Assembly: GCA_013433145.1 (NCBI GenBank)
Contig: CM024170.1
Coordinates: forward strand, 7,300,366 to 7,364,365
DNA length: 64,000 nt
Origin: Ascaris suum
Lineage: Eukaryota > Nematoda > Chromadorea > Rhabditida > Ascarididae
Direction: 5' to 3'
The notes under the pieces were generated by a model that searched no databases, had not been told where the DNA came from, and worked only from the letters and a program-made list of their open reading frames with translations. Positions 10,732-24,006 of this stretch are shown here, in pieces. The translations under genes and the position numbers were made by a program. How positions within the stretch are numbered: position 1 is the stretch's first letter; each line of letters starts with the position of its first letter.

Positions 10732-13700
10732 CTACAGTACCCCTATTCGATGATCAATGACCAGAACACGATTCGGCGATCGTGTCTAATCAATATTCTC
10801 GAACCAAAAAGAAATATGCATTAGTAAAGTGCACGTGCGGAAAGCGATAGCGAATTATGTGAGCAAAACATTTGTGGAGCGGTGCACTAATCTTCTCTCC
10901 TAATGTCGAACAACTGCATGAATATCGATGTCACATTAGCTCGAGAAGCTTGTTCTCTAATGCGGATGTTTGTGCAGTGATTTCCGTTGTGTCGATTGCT
11001 TTATAGATTTTGCGGATCGGCGAATAAGGGTAATTGCCGACTGATTTATAATACTGCAACTGGCAAGTAACCGTAACTGTGGACTGTTTTATGGGATTAC
11101 AACCGGCAAAACGTTGAAACCAATCATAGTGCATTGAAGAAAACTGCTTGGACGACTTGAATTTACGACTACCATAATTAATAAAATATTACAGCAGGCA
11201 AAATGAAATGCATAACTTTGTATGAATGCGAGCGAATAAGAAAAATGTGGGAATGCAGGGCAAAGAAACCGACATGATTTTTGCACTTTGTGATCGCGCG
11301 TTGTGAATTAATCGGTTGCACCAATGTTTAAAAAATAACGAAATAACAACGTTACGCATGTTTCCTCACATACAAATGACCACTCATTGTTGTAAACAAA
11401 ATATAAGTGAAGGTGCGACGTCTGCATAACGCATTTTTGCGGAAGACTGCAAGCGGAACATAAAACAATAAAATTAGCCTGGGCCTACGACATCCACTGC
11501 TAGCGAAATACCCCTCCCTCCCACTTCTTCTCTTTGTCGAGTAGTTGGAGACAACGAGCAAGCTGCCAACTTTATGACACCTTTGCACTGAGCTAAGTCA
11601 TATTCGAAATGAGAGTAGTGGCAGAGAGATCACTCCACCCACTTCACATGCATATTACATCATTATAGCATCCACCATTCGCAAACTCACATTATAACAC
11701 AAAGGATGGACAAAACAAACACTCTCATGCATTTTGCACATACAAGTTTGCTCCATTTAACGAGCATTTCTGCAAAATGCAAGATGTACACAAAAACATC
11801 GAAACATCGAAATATGTGCTTGCATCGCATTACTGCAGAATTAAGCCGTAAATTACATCTACAAGCAATAACAACAAGACTTTATATGCAAATTATGCAC
11901 TCACACCACGAGAACAGGAACAGAAAGGAATAAATCGATAGGAACAGAAGGCAACAAAAGACTAGAAACACTATTCAGTATAGTCATCAAAAAAAGAACG
12001 AAAAAAAGAAAACCGAAGCAATTGTGCAATAAATCATGAAAATAATGAAAGAGTAGTTGGTACGATGTGGAGCAGGATAAGGAAGGGGAGGTGTCTGCGT
12101 AAAATGGATGAGAGTTGATGCTTCAACGACGTTCGGCGATAGCGCGTTCCACGGATTTACAACACGATGTATTCGAAAGTGCAACATTTTACTGATATAT
12201 AAAAATAAAGGGGGATCCGTAAGTGACTGCGATATTGCAAAATATGTTCACTTCTATATTCATTAGCAATTTTACAAGTGAGTTTCAAATCGAAGTAAAA
12301 ACAGTGTAGCACATTGAAAATTGCTAATCATGGCTAAATGATTTTGCTAATAAACAATAACTTTAAGCATATTTATATAGATGGGCAGAATATCTGCAAT
12401 ATGCTATGCGCAGTTGCGGATGTAATCTGTGAAAATATTCATACGAATCTGGTGAGGAAATTGAATGTATGTGTTCATAAGGTAATATTCAAAACAACAG
12501 GGATGAGAATCAATTCAACATAAAGGACGAACTTCTTGTTAGCCTGCAGATGGCATTCCTCATTTGAATGGAAATAAGAATGGATAAGGCTCCGGAAATA
12601 TTGTCGGCAGTTAAATGTCGCAGAGAAAAATAAAGCAATATCCTGACCAAAGCTTTTCTCTCATCTTATTTAAAAATCGCATTTCTGTACCAAAATAGAA
12701 GACCAGAATATATGAGGTCACCACTCAATCATCACAAACGATCAAACGTGATAGGATGAAAATAATGGCTATTGGCATTTGGGAATTCTATACTACCAAC
12801 AGGAACAGGATGAACAGGATGATAGGATGAAAAAAATAATTCGGTCAAAGAAATCAATGTTCCTACTCGAGAGGTCATTCTTGAGATTAATAAAGAAACT
12901 TATAAACTGAAAAGAAAAGCTACTGCCAACTTCATTCTTCTGCGTCTAAACAGTGGATAAGTGTACAAATGACTGAAATATTTGCACGTGAAGGGCCACA
13001 GATAAGGAAATATTTGCAAGTGAATAAAAATGCACAAGTGAATACCACAGAAAGCTTTCAAGATTGTAGCGCCAAATGAGAGTACCAGTGGATTTTATTT
13101 CCACAGAATCACTAGACACGATTTGATTATGCCAGCAAAGAAAAGAAGTTCACTGATCATAATTATTAAGCGATCAACAACAGCCACCCATAATTTTCTG
13201 GGTTGTAGAACTGAAATGAATACCAAATTTTGTGAGTAGCCCAGTTAGTTACGGACATTCTTCCACGCATCCTTTCTCCTCACTAAAAGTTTAGGGATTT
13301 ATATGCTGGGATTTCCTTCCCCATCAAAAACCAGAGATGCGTTTACCCACTCGGACGTGTCTAGTCCACCTTTACACGAAACCGTAGTCTCCGCAGTTCA
13401 TAGAGCCAAGCAAAACACACCAAAGCGTTTGATCGGTTACATGTGAAAAAAATAAACAAAATAAAAATAACAAATATACTAGAGAAAATGAAACTAATTG
13501 TGAGAATGGAAAAGAGCACCTCCATCTCGGAACGACACGCGCTTTTTGCAATCTAAGCAGCCGAAATGAATGACGAACCAATTTATAGGAGAGAAATGAC
13601 GCAACACTATTTACTAAAGTGTTCTTTAAATAAGCGAGCGGTTTCATTAGGAAGCTTCCTTTTCCGATAGTACAATCAACTGCACACAGATTTACGCATG

Positions 13701-16400
13701 GCAATTTCACAATTCACTCGGAACGTAATCGAGAAAATATTGCGTTTAAAAAATGACTACAACATTAACGTTGTACACATCGAACTTCATTTCCGTCACT
13801 TTTCGAGCGCACAAAATACAAACAAAATGAGCAATATAAACAAATCTACAGAGATGCACAAAGATATACTTGTGCGCAGATACGACGTTGAAATAAGCAC
13901 ATGGACGCATTCGCTTACATATATCTTTGATGCATTCTGCAAAAACTTGCAAAGCGTATAAAATAATAACAATGCATTGCAAAATATTTGAATGGCGTCC
14001 TCAACGAATTCTTTTAAAATAATTTTCAGTAGCACCAACAACAGCGAACAAAAAAGCCAGACTGCAAAAAATTTATCGTGGAGAGTTGCTTTTGCAGCTA
14101 TGTAAGACTTAATTAGACTGCTGCATTAATAATTCAGACCTGAAAACCCAAAATAAACTCTTTTATCCACCTGGAAAGCTCAAACATTTCATCAACTGCA
14201 TAGTGGTCTAGAATAGATGAAATTTACTGATTATGGAAAATGTGTGAAAATTTTTGACCAATGCAACTTTATGTGAGTGCTGCTAACCTTTAAGCGAGCC
14301 ATATCATAAAGCCGCGGAAGAACTGAAAATAACAAAAAGTCATTGAAAAATATGTGCTCATTTGGCTATTTCGCTGACGCAAATCCCCTTGACTAAGGTC
14401 TTGCCACGAGTTAAAAAATGCATAGGGAACTCCAGATTCCCTTAGCAGGGAACGTTATAAGCAAGGTGAATCTGCCGATCCCTTCATCAGCAAGGAAAAT
14501 TAAGTGGGAAAGGCGTTCATCGTCCTCTTCTCCTTTCCTTTTCACAGCATTTCCCATGATATGCCTGCTCTGTCCACACGCCTATTTTTGTTGGATTCTC
14601 ATCAACGAAATACTTTTACATAAGTATGGAATCGATTATACGACAGCGATAAATGCCGACTGAGAGAATAAATGATCCTCGTTTGGACTAGCCCTCTTCG
14701 CTGTAATAATGAATTCATTCAACAGATGCAATTCCCTCGAATTCCTCTTTAATTTTCGAGCAAATTGTCCGCTTGAAGCGGTGTTTGCGAAATCGCCTCG
14801 TGACTGATAGAGAAAATAATGGGGAACCTACATATAAGACGATAAAGGTATTTGACGAACTGCACGATACCTTCGCTATGGGAACCAACAGTTAGGAACA
14901 ACGACTAGGCAAACAGGCATCGAAACTGAAGAAAGACGAGTTTAGCACAACGATGCTTCACCCATCTCGTTGACGTTTTATAAATCGTTAATAAGGAGAA
15001 GGAAACGCGCAAACGATGATTAACACCAAGTCAACTCCGTCATCAAGTCGACTCACCTAGAGATCTTGCAACAATCCCTTTACATTTATCATAAATTTGG
15101 AGGTCTCATCCCATATCCCTGAATTTCCAAGCACTTCTCCGAGTCTATGATCTCAAAGAAAAGATGTCTCTAACTATGGTAGCTCTTAATCAGAATGTCA
15201 CTTCTAGCATCAGTGCGATCAGGATCAACAAAATCGACTGGTTGACAAAACACAACTGCGAATAACTGTTCAAAACAACGATCCGGCCAAAAATTGCAAG
15301 AGAGAAGAGCTGGTGGACTAACGGCCGGGTGGAACAAATTGGGCATTGTGTCAGGTCACCTTTTATAATTTTCCAATCCATTTGCTCATAGCATGACAAT
15401 TTTACGATTCGAACTGGCAGAGTGGTCGGTAGCAGATCAAAGATCATGAGTAGATATCTCTTAGTGTGAGAATACATACAGAAGTGCATGTCAATTCATG
15501 AATATACACTGAATACACGTTGTCCGAGCAAGGTTCGACATTACCCTTGAACCAAAAATCTTTCACCGTTACGCCGAAATCACCACAGGGGAGGGAACTC
15601 GCACATGCGTACATTCGACTTGAAAATATGGAAAATTATGCTGGTGAAAATTTGCCAAACTCTTTTGATGTTCACCTTAGCTTGGACTGCTTATGAAATT
15701 TCTCGTGCTTTTTTGTTTCATCGTTAGGTAGATGTCAAATAAGGATATTCCAAGTTTTCTAGGAGTCAAATAATGGATATCAGTTCGTGACGAGCGGATC
15801 CATCAAAAAGGTTGGCTGTGTTGTTCGAATAAAATTTGAGCTGTTAAAAAAGACAGCTTAAGCACAATTAACACTAATGCTAGGTTTCAGAAGGAGAATA
15901 ATGATGGAAAAAGATAGATTTTTCAACTTCCTACTGGCAAATGTTTGACAAATATTTTACTGCCAACGCTACCACCAACAACATCAATTACTTGATTAGA
16001 ATTTGGTAGAGAATTCAGTGAAAATCTCAAAATGGAACTGACGGAGAAATAAGTGAAAAATTAGTACTAGAGAGATAATCTCTAAATTACGTCTTAATAA
16101 GATTCAAAAGTTTTGCAAAATCAAATCAAAGCTGAAAAAACCGAGAAATGGACGCAGTAACGAAACGAATAAAGTTGTTTATAGAGGAGTATTGAGAGTA
16201 GACATTTGTAAGAGGTATTACACACCACAGAGAAGTACAAAAATATGTTCTCATGAAGAAATGGGATGTGTTGTTGTAATGAGAGAAGATGAAGGGGGGG
16301 GGGGGGAAGAAGAGAGGCATGGACTGGAAGTTCATTGCGGAACGGAAAATTTTATTCAAAGAGAGAAGCGAAAATATTTTCTACGATCAAGATGAAAAAA
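10732..16400. other. Mostly non-coding stretch with unproven exon-like openings
   Basis: No protein family is recognisable. Exon-like pieces include a minus ORF at 11134-10931 (SPIRKIYKAIDTTEITAQTS, stop at its end), a plus start at 14418 ending ISK before AAG|GTGAAT, and a hydrophobic minus ORF at 15489-15190. Short imperfect repeats occur at 12745-12830 (GATGAACAGGATGATAGGATG-type units) and 12965-13040 (GCAAGTGAAT-type units). Confidence 0.3.
16294..16306 (+). repeat. Poly-G run, 13 bases
   Basis: Thirteen consecutive G residues follow GATGAA. Runs this long are unusual in AT-rich DNA and are prone to length error in sequencing. Confidence 0.9.
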
Positions 16401-16514
16401 AATTCACGGAAATTTACAGTTTCGAGGATTTTGTCGCGAAAGCCGCGCTGCGCCTCTCATCTATCGCCTCCTTCCTCTCTATTGTGTATTTATGCATCAG
16501 GAGATTATCATAAC

Positions 16515-16641
16515 CATACATGTATGAAACACCTTTCCGGTCGATACGGTGAGTTCTGGGCAAAAGGTGATGGCGAACACACAACGACGCATTGAAAGCA
16601 ATCGAATTCAATATGTCAGAAGCATTGCCATTCATATGGAA
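16515..16641 (-). CDS. Candidate first coding exon, minus strand
   Basis: From an ATG near 16635 the minus strand reads MNGNASDILNSIAFNASL and then a basic segment ending HRIDRK next to a G|GTGTTT donor. Two N-glycosylation sequons (NAS twice) with no signal peptide would suit the N-terminus of a membrane receptor. No following exon could be joined, and a competing plus-strand exon with a TACG|GTGAGT donor overlaps it. Speculative. Confidence 0.25.
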
Positions 16642-18003
16642 AAGCGACGCTTATCTTAAACACATCGAACGACACTGAACTGATTGACGTCGTGGCGATC
16701 TTTGCGAGTGCCGAGCAGACATCGCGTCGAGAGACTCGGCAAAAAAACTTTTAATACTATCGAAACATTCTACTACCTATCACTTCATGAACGACAAAAA
16801 TAGATTTCAGTACAAAAAAGCAAACTAAAGAGCGCATTCGGCAATAAAACATAAGAATTAAATGCAGCCTATAAATCACAAGTGTAAGATTGCGCTTAAA
16901 AGTTGCAAGTTTTAAATAGACGTAATGAAGAGCTGCTAAAGAAAGAAATAAAATCGGCTAAGCACAGTAAAGCATCATAAATCAGAACTTATGCAAAAAT
17001 GGCTCGTGTATGTTGCATTAAACAGCTCAATACAGCCGTGAAAGCATCGCCTACGAAGACGAAACTCGATTCAAAAGTAAACAAATTGTGCACATAAGTA
17101 TAACATTCATGTGAACCAACAGTTCATAAAAAACCTCAAAGATCACATCAAGTTTGATCACATCTTTTGAAAGCTCTGAATCTACTCACCGCTCTAACTT
17201 TTTAAGTTTAACTGCAAATTTATCGCAAATTTAAGCTTTAAGCTCATTTTTAAGGCCAACTTTATGTTTCGATTCAACTTCAAAAATGACTCAAAATATG
17301 TAGTCATCATTTAAGGAACAACGCATCAGCTGGCCATTGTTTCACAACGAAGTTTCCCACATTATGCAAATCAAGCCTTATGTTTCGAAGAATGGAGAGT
17401 GTTTTCAAAAAAGTGAAAACCCGAAAGCTTCTAACATACATAAAGTCTTTTATTAATGAATGAAGCATCCAAATTCATGTCCCCCAAATCACAGCAACGA
17501 ATATCCCACTACAAGAGGTCGTCGTCTCAAGAAATTCTCTCTAAAGGCGTCGATTGTGTATCACCATGCGAAGTCGTTTCGTTTGTTTGCTCAGTCTGCA
17601 CAGAGTCAATGTGTGCAATTCCACCATATATAAGTGGATAAAACATATTAAATTTTCACAAAGAAACTCAAGAATATGTGATCTCTGATAAAATCAAAAA
17701 CTAGTTAAAGCATCAATCAATATTGATGATGGCGCAAGTAGTGTTCAGTACCGAGCGAATGACATCGATGACTATCAAATGACATCGGATTTTAGCATGG
17801 CGATGCTACGACTTTTTGGCAACAACTTGCATTGCTCACAGCAGCCATACTGCTTAGTATTAGAAGTTTATTCTTCAAAATCTCGCAACCGTCCTCGAAT
17901 AGCTGCGAGTAATTCTTTGAACTACTGAAGAAATTCCGCTCGGGGAGGGTGTATGAAGTATAAAGTCTGCTGATTGTGGATAAAACATATTGTGGATAAA
18001 CAA

Positions 18004-18290
18004 AAGTTGCTAAGGAGGCAGTCTTCATCTGTATTGCCGTGCTGGTCATCAGGTAATTGCGACAACTAAAATCTTGTAAAGAAACATTACTCCAATCATG
18101 AAGCGTTATTGACGAAACGACTTACAGTTTAGCGCGTGCTGTCAATTCTGGAGATGGGAGGTATGCGTCGAAAATACTTTCTGCTTGTTGTGGGGAACCG
18201 TTGTTGAGCAGCCGGTCATCAGTACAGTCGTCCTGGTATTGTTTGGTCTCTGCATCTGCTGATGCCTCATCAACGTGCATGCTTCTGTAG
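18004..18290 (+). CDS. Candidate secreted cysteine-containing peptide, two exons
   Basis: A hydrophobic run, EAVFICIAVLVI, ends at ATCAG|GTAATT (exon end 18052). The next acceptor, CTTACAG (18127), continues in phase with SLARAVNSGDGRYASK, then ILSACCGEPLL and two more cysteines before TAG at 18288-18290. This resembles a signal peptide with an Ala-x-Ala cleavage site followed by a short mature peptide. No start codon is found in the first piece, so an upstream exon would be needed. No family recognised. Confidence 0.25.
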
Positions 18291-18997
18291 GATTTCTGCA
18301 ACGAATTCGCTAGACACCATTATAACACACACATGCTTTGTTGCACATTTGCGTCCTATAAAAATACATTTCATATCGGTGCATAGCGATCTCGGCAATA
18401 TAGGCAAAGCGGTGCTGAAGCCACGTTCACAATCGCTTCTAATGCTTTTTTGCAGTGGCTATAATGAAATGCCACCCAAGCTCAAAATATTTTGGAAAAT
18501 TTTATTTCGTTGTTTTGACGGAAATTAATTCAGATCAAGCATCCGAAGCAAACCTCAGCATCAAGATAATGTTCAATTATTGAATAAATAGCGCCGAAGT
18601 TGCGACTGAAAACATGCAAACGAAGAGTGAAGCTAACACACTTCATTCTGGAGAAAATTCGATTGTTTATAATTCTTGGTTGCGGAAATCTCAAGCTTTA
18701 GTTTAGGAAACGCTGATCTCAGGCCTTATTTTTGGGAACACCCATTCCAATCTTTATTTTTGGTAACGCTGGTCTTAAGCTTTGTGGTGCTATTCCAAAA
18801 TTGTTTACAGGACTTAAATACTAGTTGACTGCCACCACTACTAAATTTAGCAGCAGCATGAAAGTGGTCTCAGTAGAAAAAATTTTTAACAATATCTAAA
18901 CATAAACATAAAAGAGGAAACATTACTAGAAGCTATGATCCGCAATCGGTAACAAGCCTGAAGCATTTAGAATTCTTCTAGATAGTAGCAATCTCTG

Positions 18998-19169
<172 letters not shown>

Positions 19170-19620
19170 AGGTTGCTATTGTGCAATTAAGGTGAGCTGG
19201 AAAATAGAGTTGGATGGGGATCGTCAGTGTTTGCTTCACATACACGACACGTTGATTGAAGATGGCATTGGCGAACAAAAACTGCTAAGAAGAGAATGAC
19301 TTTTAGCGAATATTATAGTGCTGAGGCACACAAGAAGCTATGATGCGCAATGGCTTAGGGCACACAATGGAGCACATAAAGCTATTGAAAATACAGAACA
19401 CAGATGAAAATTTTATTGAAAGATCACCTCACATTAACGAATAGACACATTATGTTGTTATAACTTAAAAGCAGAATCGTTCCTCTCTCTTTATTCAATT
19501 ATAAAATCAGTGCTCACTTATTGCTAAACGTCGCAGCCAGATTGCTCTCAAAGTGCTTTCTTCCTTTACTTTGTGCTCTGTTATCACAAATAATTTTGAT
19601 AAACGATAAAACTATATCAG

Positions 19621-20248
19621 AAAAACCAAGTTGATGCCTCACCTCTCATAGGAATGCGTGATCAAAACGACCACAACAGTAAAATTGCTTGTGATCACTG
19701 AAATACTCCTCCTCTTCCTTCTCTCTTCCGCATTTCGTCCCTCCCACTCAACTATAAGGGAAACTCTTGAACCAAACTAGACAAACAATTTCGCTCCTTC
19801 AACACATTATCACATACTTTATTCTGACCAATAATTTGTGTTAATGCGTATCAAAATTTAAAAAAAGAGCCAATTAGTTAACATCGAATTGCTAGGCAGT
19901 CGATTAAACAACACGGCTGTTCCAACATCCTTTGTCGAATCTTATGAATATGGTTTGCGTTGCAGCAAATATAGCTCACATACTTACAATAGAAAATTAA
20001 CGAAGAGAATAATCGGAAGCTAAACCTAGTATAAGCAATCGATTTTGAACGTAGTTATTTTTGAGACTCAGCAAAACTCTTTGGGACAATTGAGAAAGAC
20101 AGAATTGTAAAAATGTGTTAATAATTTCAGCACTTACCAATACAATATTTTCAAACAAATTATACGTAGCATTCAACGTTCCGAGTTCGTTTCTTATCAA
20201 TATTATAAAGTTTCGGGGAGGAAATAATCCTAATTTTTGGCATAACAA
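19621..20248 (-). CDS. Candidate membrane-protein exons, minus strand
   Basis: Three pieces have good splice sites. One is about 20226-20130, containing LFPPRNFIILIRNELG and ending GTATTG|GTAAGT. The second is about 20023-19988, LPIILFVNFL, between TTTAG and GTAAGT. The third is about 19715-19646, ITSNFTVVVVLITHSYE, between TTTCAG and GTGAGG. The first two join in phase 0; the third does not join the second in phase. The hydrophobic content suggests a receptor or channel, but no family motif is seen and the model is incomplete. Confidence 0.25.
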
Positions 20249-21094
20249 ATATAAACAAATAAAAGAAACTGATGAAATAATATAATAACCAAGAAACGAG
20301 AATAATCAGGTAATGGACTTGTAAAAATTTTGACTTGATGGTCTATTTGACGTGCACTTAAACATCAAAACGGAAAGGCTGCTTCCTTGGAAATTTTATG
20401 TAATCGTACTGCATAAATAAAAATTATAGTGGAAACTACTGGAGTGGGGCCGGCGGGGAGATTTTATTTCTGGCAGGAGTGCAGAATGAGGTAAAGTAGA
20501 GACAATGGGCGGAGGAGAGAAGAGGGGGAGGAAAGTTGTAGAGGTTTTTTCAGCGTTACTTCGACGTAAAGTTGCCGAGAATGATCCTCCGCTCGAATAC
20601 TTAAACAGTTCAAGGTGAAACAGCAACGCGGTCCTTGCAACATCCTTGAACGCGTCAATTAAACGATGCATCTGTATCGATTTTTGAAAAAAGAACGTCT
20701 GAATTGATTTGCCATCAGTTTCGTTCTATAGCAAGAATTGTGCCATCCAATACAGCTGATTTTCTTCAAGAAATTTGCTTCTAAAATGATCAAAACGTGA
20801 ACGAAATGTGTGAAAAACTCGACGGAACGGTGAAAGAAGAAAATGTTATGGAGAAACAACTAGTATTTATCGGCACCAAATCTTGCTTCCTGCTGCATCG
20901 TCGAAAAGGGTCACCACGCTTCGATGAAACCCGAAATTGGCATCTGAGTAAAGTGTGAGCCAAGCAGTACCATCCAACAGTATTTCGCTTTGTTCAATCA
21001 TTCTTTTGTGTTTCAAAAATTGCGAAACTCAAGAAGTCAAGCCAGAACTGCATCTGGTAGGTGCATCTCGGATCCATTTCCATTTTTCTTCTAG

Positions 21095-21382
21095 GGGAAT
21101 GCGATACAGATAAACGGCTATTGGTCTGCCACAAAGTATTTGTGATTGACCGACGTTGTGTGGCGATTTTGTTAGTGGCACATTTGTCAAGGGCAATTTT
21201 GCAAAAACATGAGTTGGGTGAGTAGTTCTTTGCAATGCAACGATACCATCAACTCACCGATATTCAGTTGTTGGTAAAAGCACTTAGATTCGAAGGGGTG
21301 TGATGTGGAAGCGTTTGCTGTTTGTACCGTTGTGTGCGCCGCCCTCATTCATATGGAGATTATATGCACGCGTGTGGTATAG
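21095..21382 (+). CDS. Candidate exon pair of an unidentified protein
   Basis: Exon 21095-21217 has an excellent acceptor (TTTTTCTTCTAG) and donor (G|GTGAGT) and reads ECDTDKRLLVCHKVFVIDRR then CVAILLVAHLSRAILQKHEL. It can be joined in phase to 21288-21382 (acceptor CACTTAG), which reads SKGCDVEAFAVCTVVCAALI and reaches TAG. An upstream piece ending NWHL near 20949 (donor A|GTAAAG) also fits the phase. The opposite strand is open here too. I do not recognise the protein. Confidence 0.35.
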
Positions 21383-23952
21383 CCTGATATCGAATGGTAC
21401 AAAACAGGAGTGCACTGGATTAATTTCAAATACGTTCCCTCCCTGTTTTCAACAATCTTTTACTTCATGGAATTCAGTCCACTTCCTGGAATTCTGTTTT
21501 GATGCCAGAAAAAAGTATGTGGTGCGAAACGTGAAGAGAGGGACTGTCCTGTGGAGTAGACCGTTGACCTACGAATGTACACATTAAAATGAATAAACAG
21601 CTGCATGAAGTGAATTCGCCAAACTCTTTTAGAATTCTTCAAGAAATGATTAGGCCATACTTACGAACATTCAACTCAGCTAAGAAAATGACAAAATTTA
21701 GATCGTAATTGAGTGAACTTAAATTGTTTCAGCGGAAGCAAGAGGCAACGCCTTTAATATGGGTCATGACAATGCTAAGTGAATATTCTTGGCTACCATT
21801 ATGTGATGGTCCTGCCTCATACATTCCAAGTACTGTGGTTACAAATGCAACTTAATTGGACGCAATATTCATCTACAGAATTAAGCAGACTTCAATGAGC
21901 AAAAAGAATTAACGTAGAAAACGGCGCCAGCAAGAAAAGTGGAACGGGTTGATGGCATTAGATACTTCATGCGATTCAGCGCTTTGCATCAATTGACTTT
22001 CCAAAGCAATTAGTGGTGGAGTTCATAGGTCACTCAATAAATAATAAAAAATGCGGATGATGGATCCATTTTTCGACGCTCACAGAATTACAAAGACAAA
22101 AATTCATATCTCTGGTCTTTTTTGATGAAAAAATTCTTCGGATTTCAACGAAAAGAACAAAACTCAACGAACGACTCACCGATCATTCGAAACGTCGCTT
22201 TCGATACAACCTATTTAGTTGAAATGAGCGCGTTCAACGATCAACACAGTTCTCTCTTCATTTTTCTTTGCGAATGAACGACGAATTCTCTAGACAAATA
22301 ATCCACTCTTTAAGCAACCTCTCACTGCTCTTAATTTCGAATAAGTGGCGAAGCGCATCAGAGGACTAGTCACAGCATGCGCTTTCACGTTCGCCTACTA
22401 GCTAACCACTTTCAGAAATTATTAAAGGATGAAGAAAAAGGAATAATATATTCATACTTAATAAGATATACGGAGTAGTATACACACAGTCTGACCAAGA
22501 ACATAAATTTTTCCAAAACTTCCTAACCAAGAGCACTTTCTCAGTGATTCATGAAGACTTTTTCCGATGCAAATGGCGCAAAATGCAGATCTATTCGATG
22601 CACTGTTTATTACCTTCAAATTCTCTAACTTTGTATGTTCATGAGCCACTGAGGAAGTGTTCCCTTGCAGTCGGCAATATAATCATCAAATTTTACAACT
22701 CTAGTTTGTTCAGTGGTTCTAGGAATGAAACTGCCAAATACAAAGACAAACCTGCACGCCCACGCATCCACATGCATGACAAGGCGTTACATAATGTACT
22801 TTGCAAAAATACATGCGAAATTCGCAATTTGCAGATGCAAATTTGTAAAAGCGCACTGTGAGCAATTATAATCATCTCAGAAACAAGGGTTTTTCAATGC
22901 AACTGACCGACTATGCGAATATTCTCTCAAAGCAAGTCATTGTTTGCTTCGTTCCATTCTGAAATTGAAACTTGATTTTAGAATTTCAGGCAATCAAATT
23001 TCGAACAGTTTCAGAGGTCCACGAGTAATCCTGAGACAAGTGAATCAAACGAGAAAACTATGAATAGTAATATGAGTGCAAAATATACCTAGCAATTCCT
23101 ACAAATCTGTCTCGGCTGGTTAAAGAGTTAAATAAAGCGCTAAGAAAGAAGGCAGGTAGGGAGTGCTCCACAAAAGGTGCTCTAGCTTGCTGACTTATAT
23201 GGCACAATGCAGTTCATCAAAAAGCCATGGTGAAAGAAATGCGGCAGAATAATGAAGGAGACATATAAGACAAAACTTATGTATAGCGAATATCTTCGCA
23301 TACTGCCATGACAAGCACTACTGAACAGAATGGCCTATTAAGCCAATGTATCTTCACATGTAATAAATTCTAGGAGCAATTATCAATTCAATTCTTGACA
23401 CGATAGTAAGTTTCACTCCTCAGCTCTTGCCGCGTCAGTAAGTTAAGTTGTTATCAATAAGTTCCTTTCACGAAACAAAACTGTGCACGACCGAGTGCCG
23501 CACTGGGTCTGCAGCTCCCCGCTTAAATTGTGTAGATCTAATATGAGCGGGTTTTCGTCGGCTAGACGACTGCACTGCGTTCATCTCATCTGACAACACT
23601 CGCAAACGTGCAATCCAACCATCGGTGTCTGAATGCGCCATAAACTGGAAATTGAATGGCCGCTGGAATGCATAATCAGACTGCTCTGAAACATGATTAT
23701 CATCTCATATAACGGGGTCAAACTATTAGAGTGCAATGGACCTCACTGCTGAAACGATTGGATATTTAACTATAATTAATTATCATGTCAGATAAATTCA
23801 TTGAAATGTTTGAATAAGACTTGCTCAATTAATAGCTCAGTCTTGAGAATACCAAACAGAATGATACTGATATTCTAGAACTTAATCAACAAACATTCAA
23901 AAGCCTGATATGTTAAGTATTTAGTGACACTTAATTACACTCACCATTATTG

Positions 23953-24006
23953 CTGATTTTGTTAAACCTTTTGAGATCATCACTTGTCAACGATTTCACT
24001 AGAACC
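23953..24006 (-). CDS. Isolated candidate exon, minus strand
   Basis: Between GGTTCTAG and an ATAATG|GTGAGT donor the minus strand encodes KSLTSDDLKRFNKISNN in one open frame. The composition is protein-like and the splice sites are good. No partner exon could be assigned within several kilobases, so it may be chance. Confidence 0.25.

Noticed and set aside
21029..21235. Minus ORF containing LPLTNVPLTKSPHNVG, considered as a transposase fragment
   Set aside because: No transposase motifs; the plus strand has a better-bounded exon in the same place.
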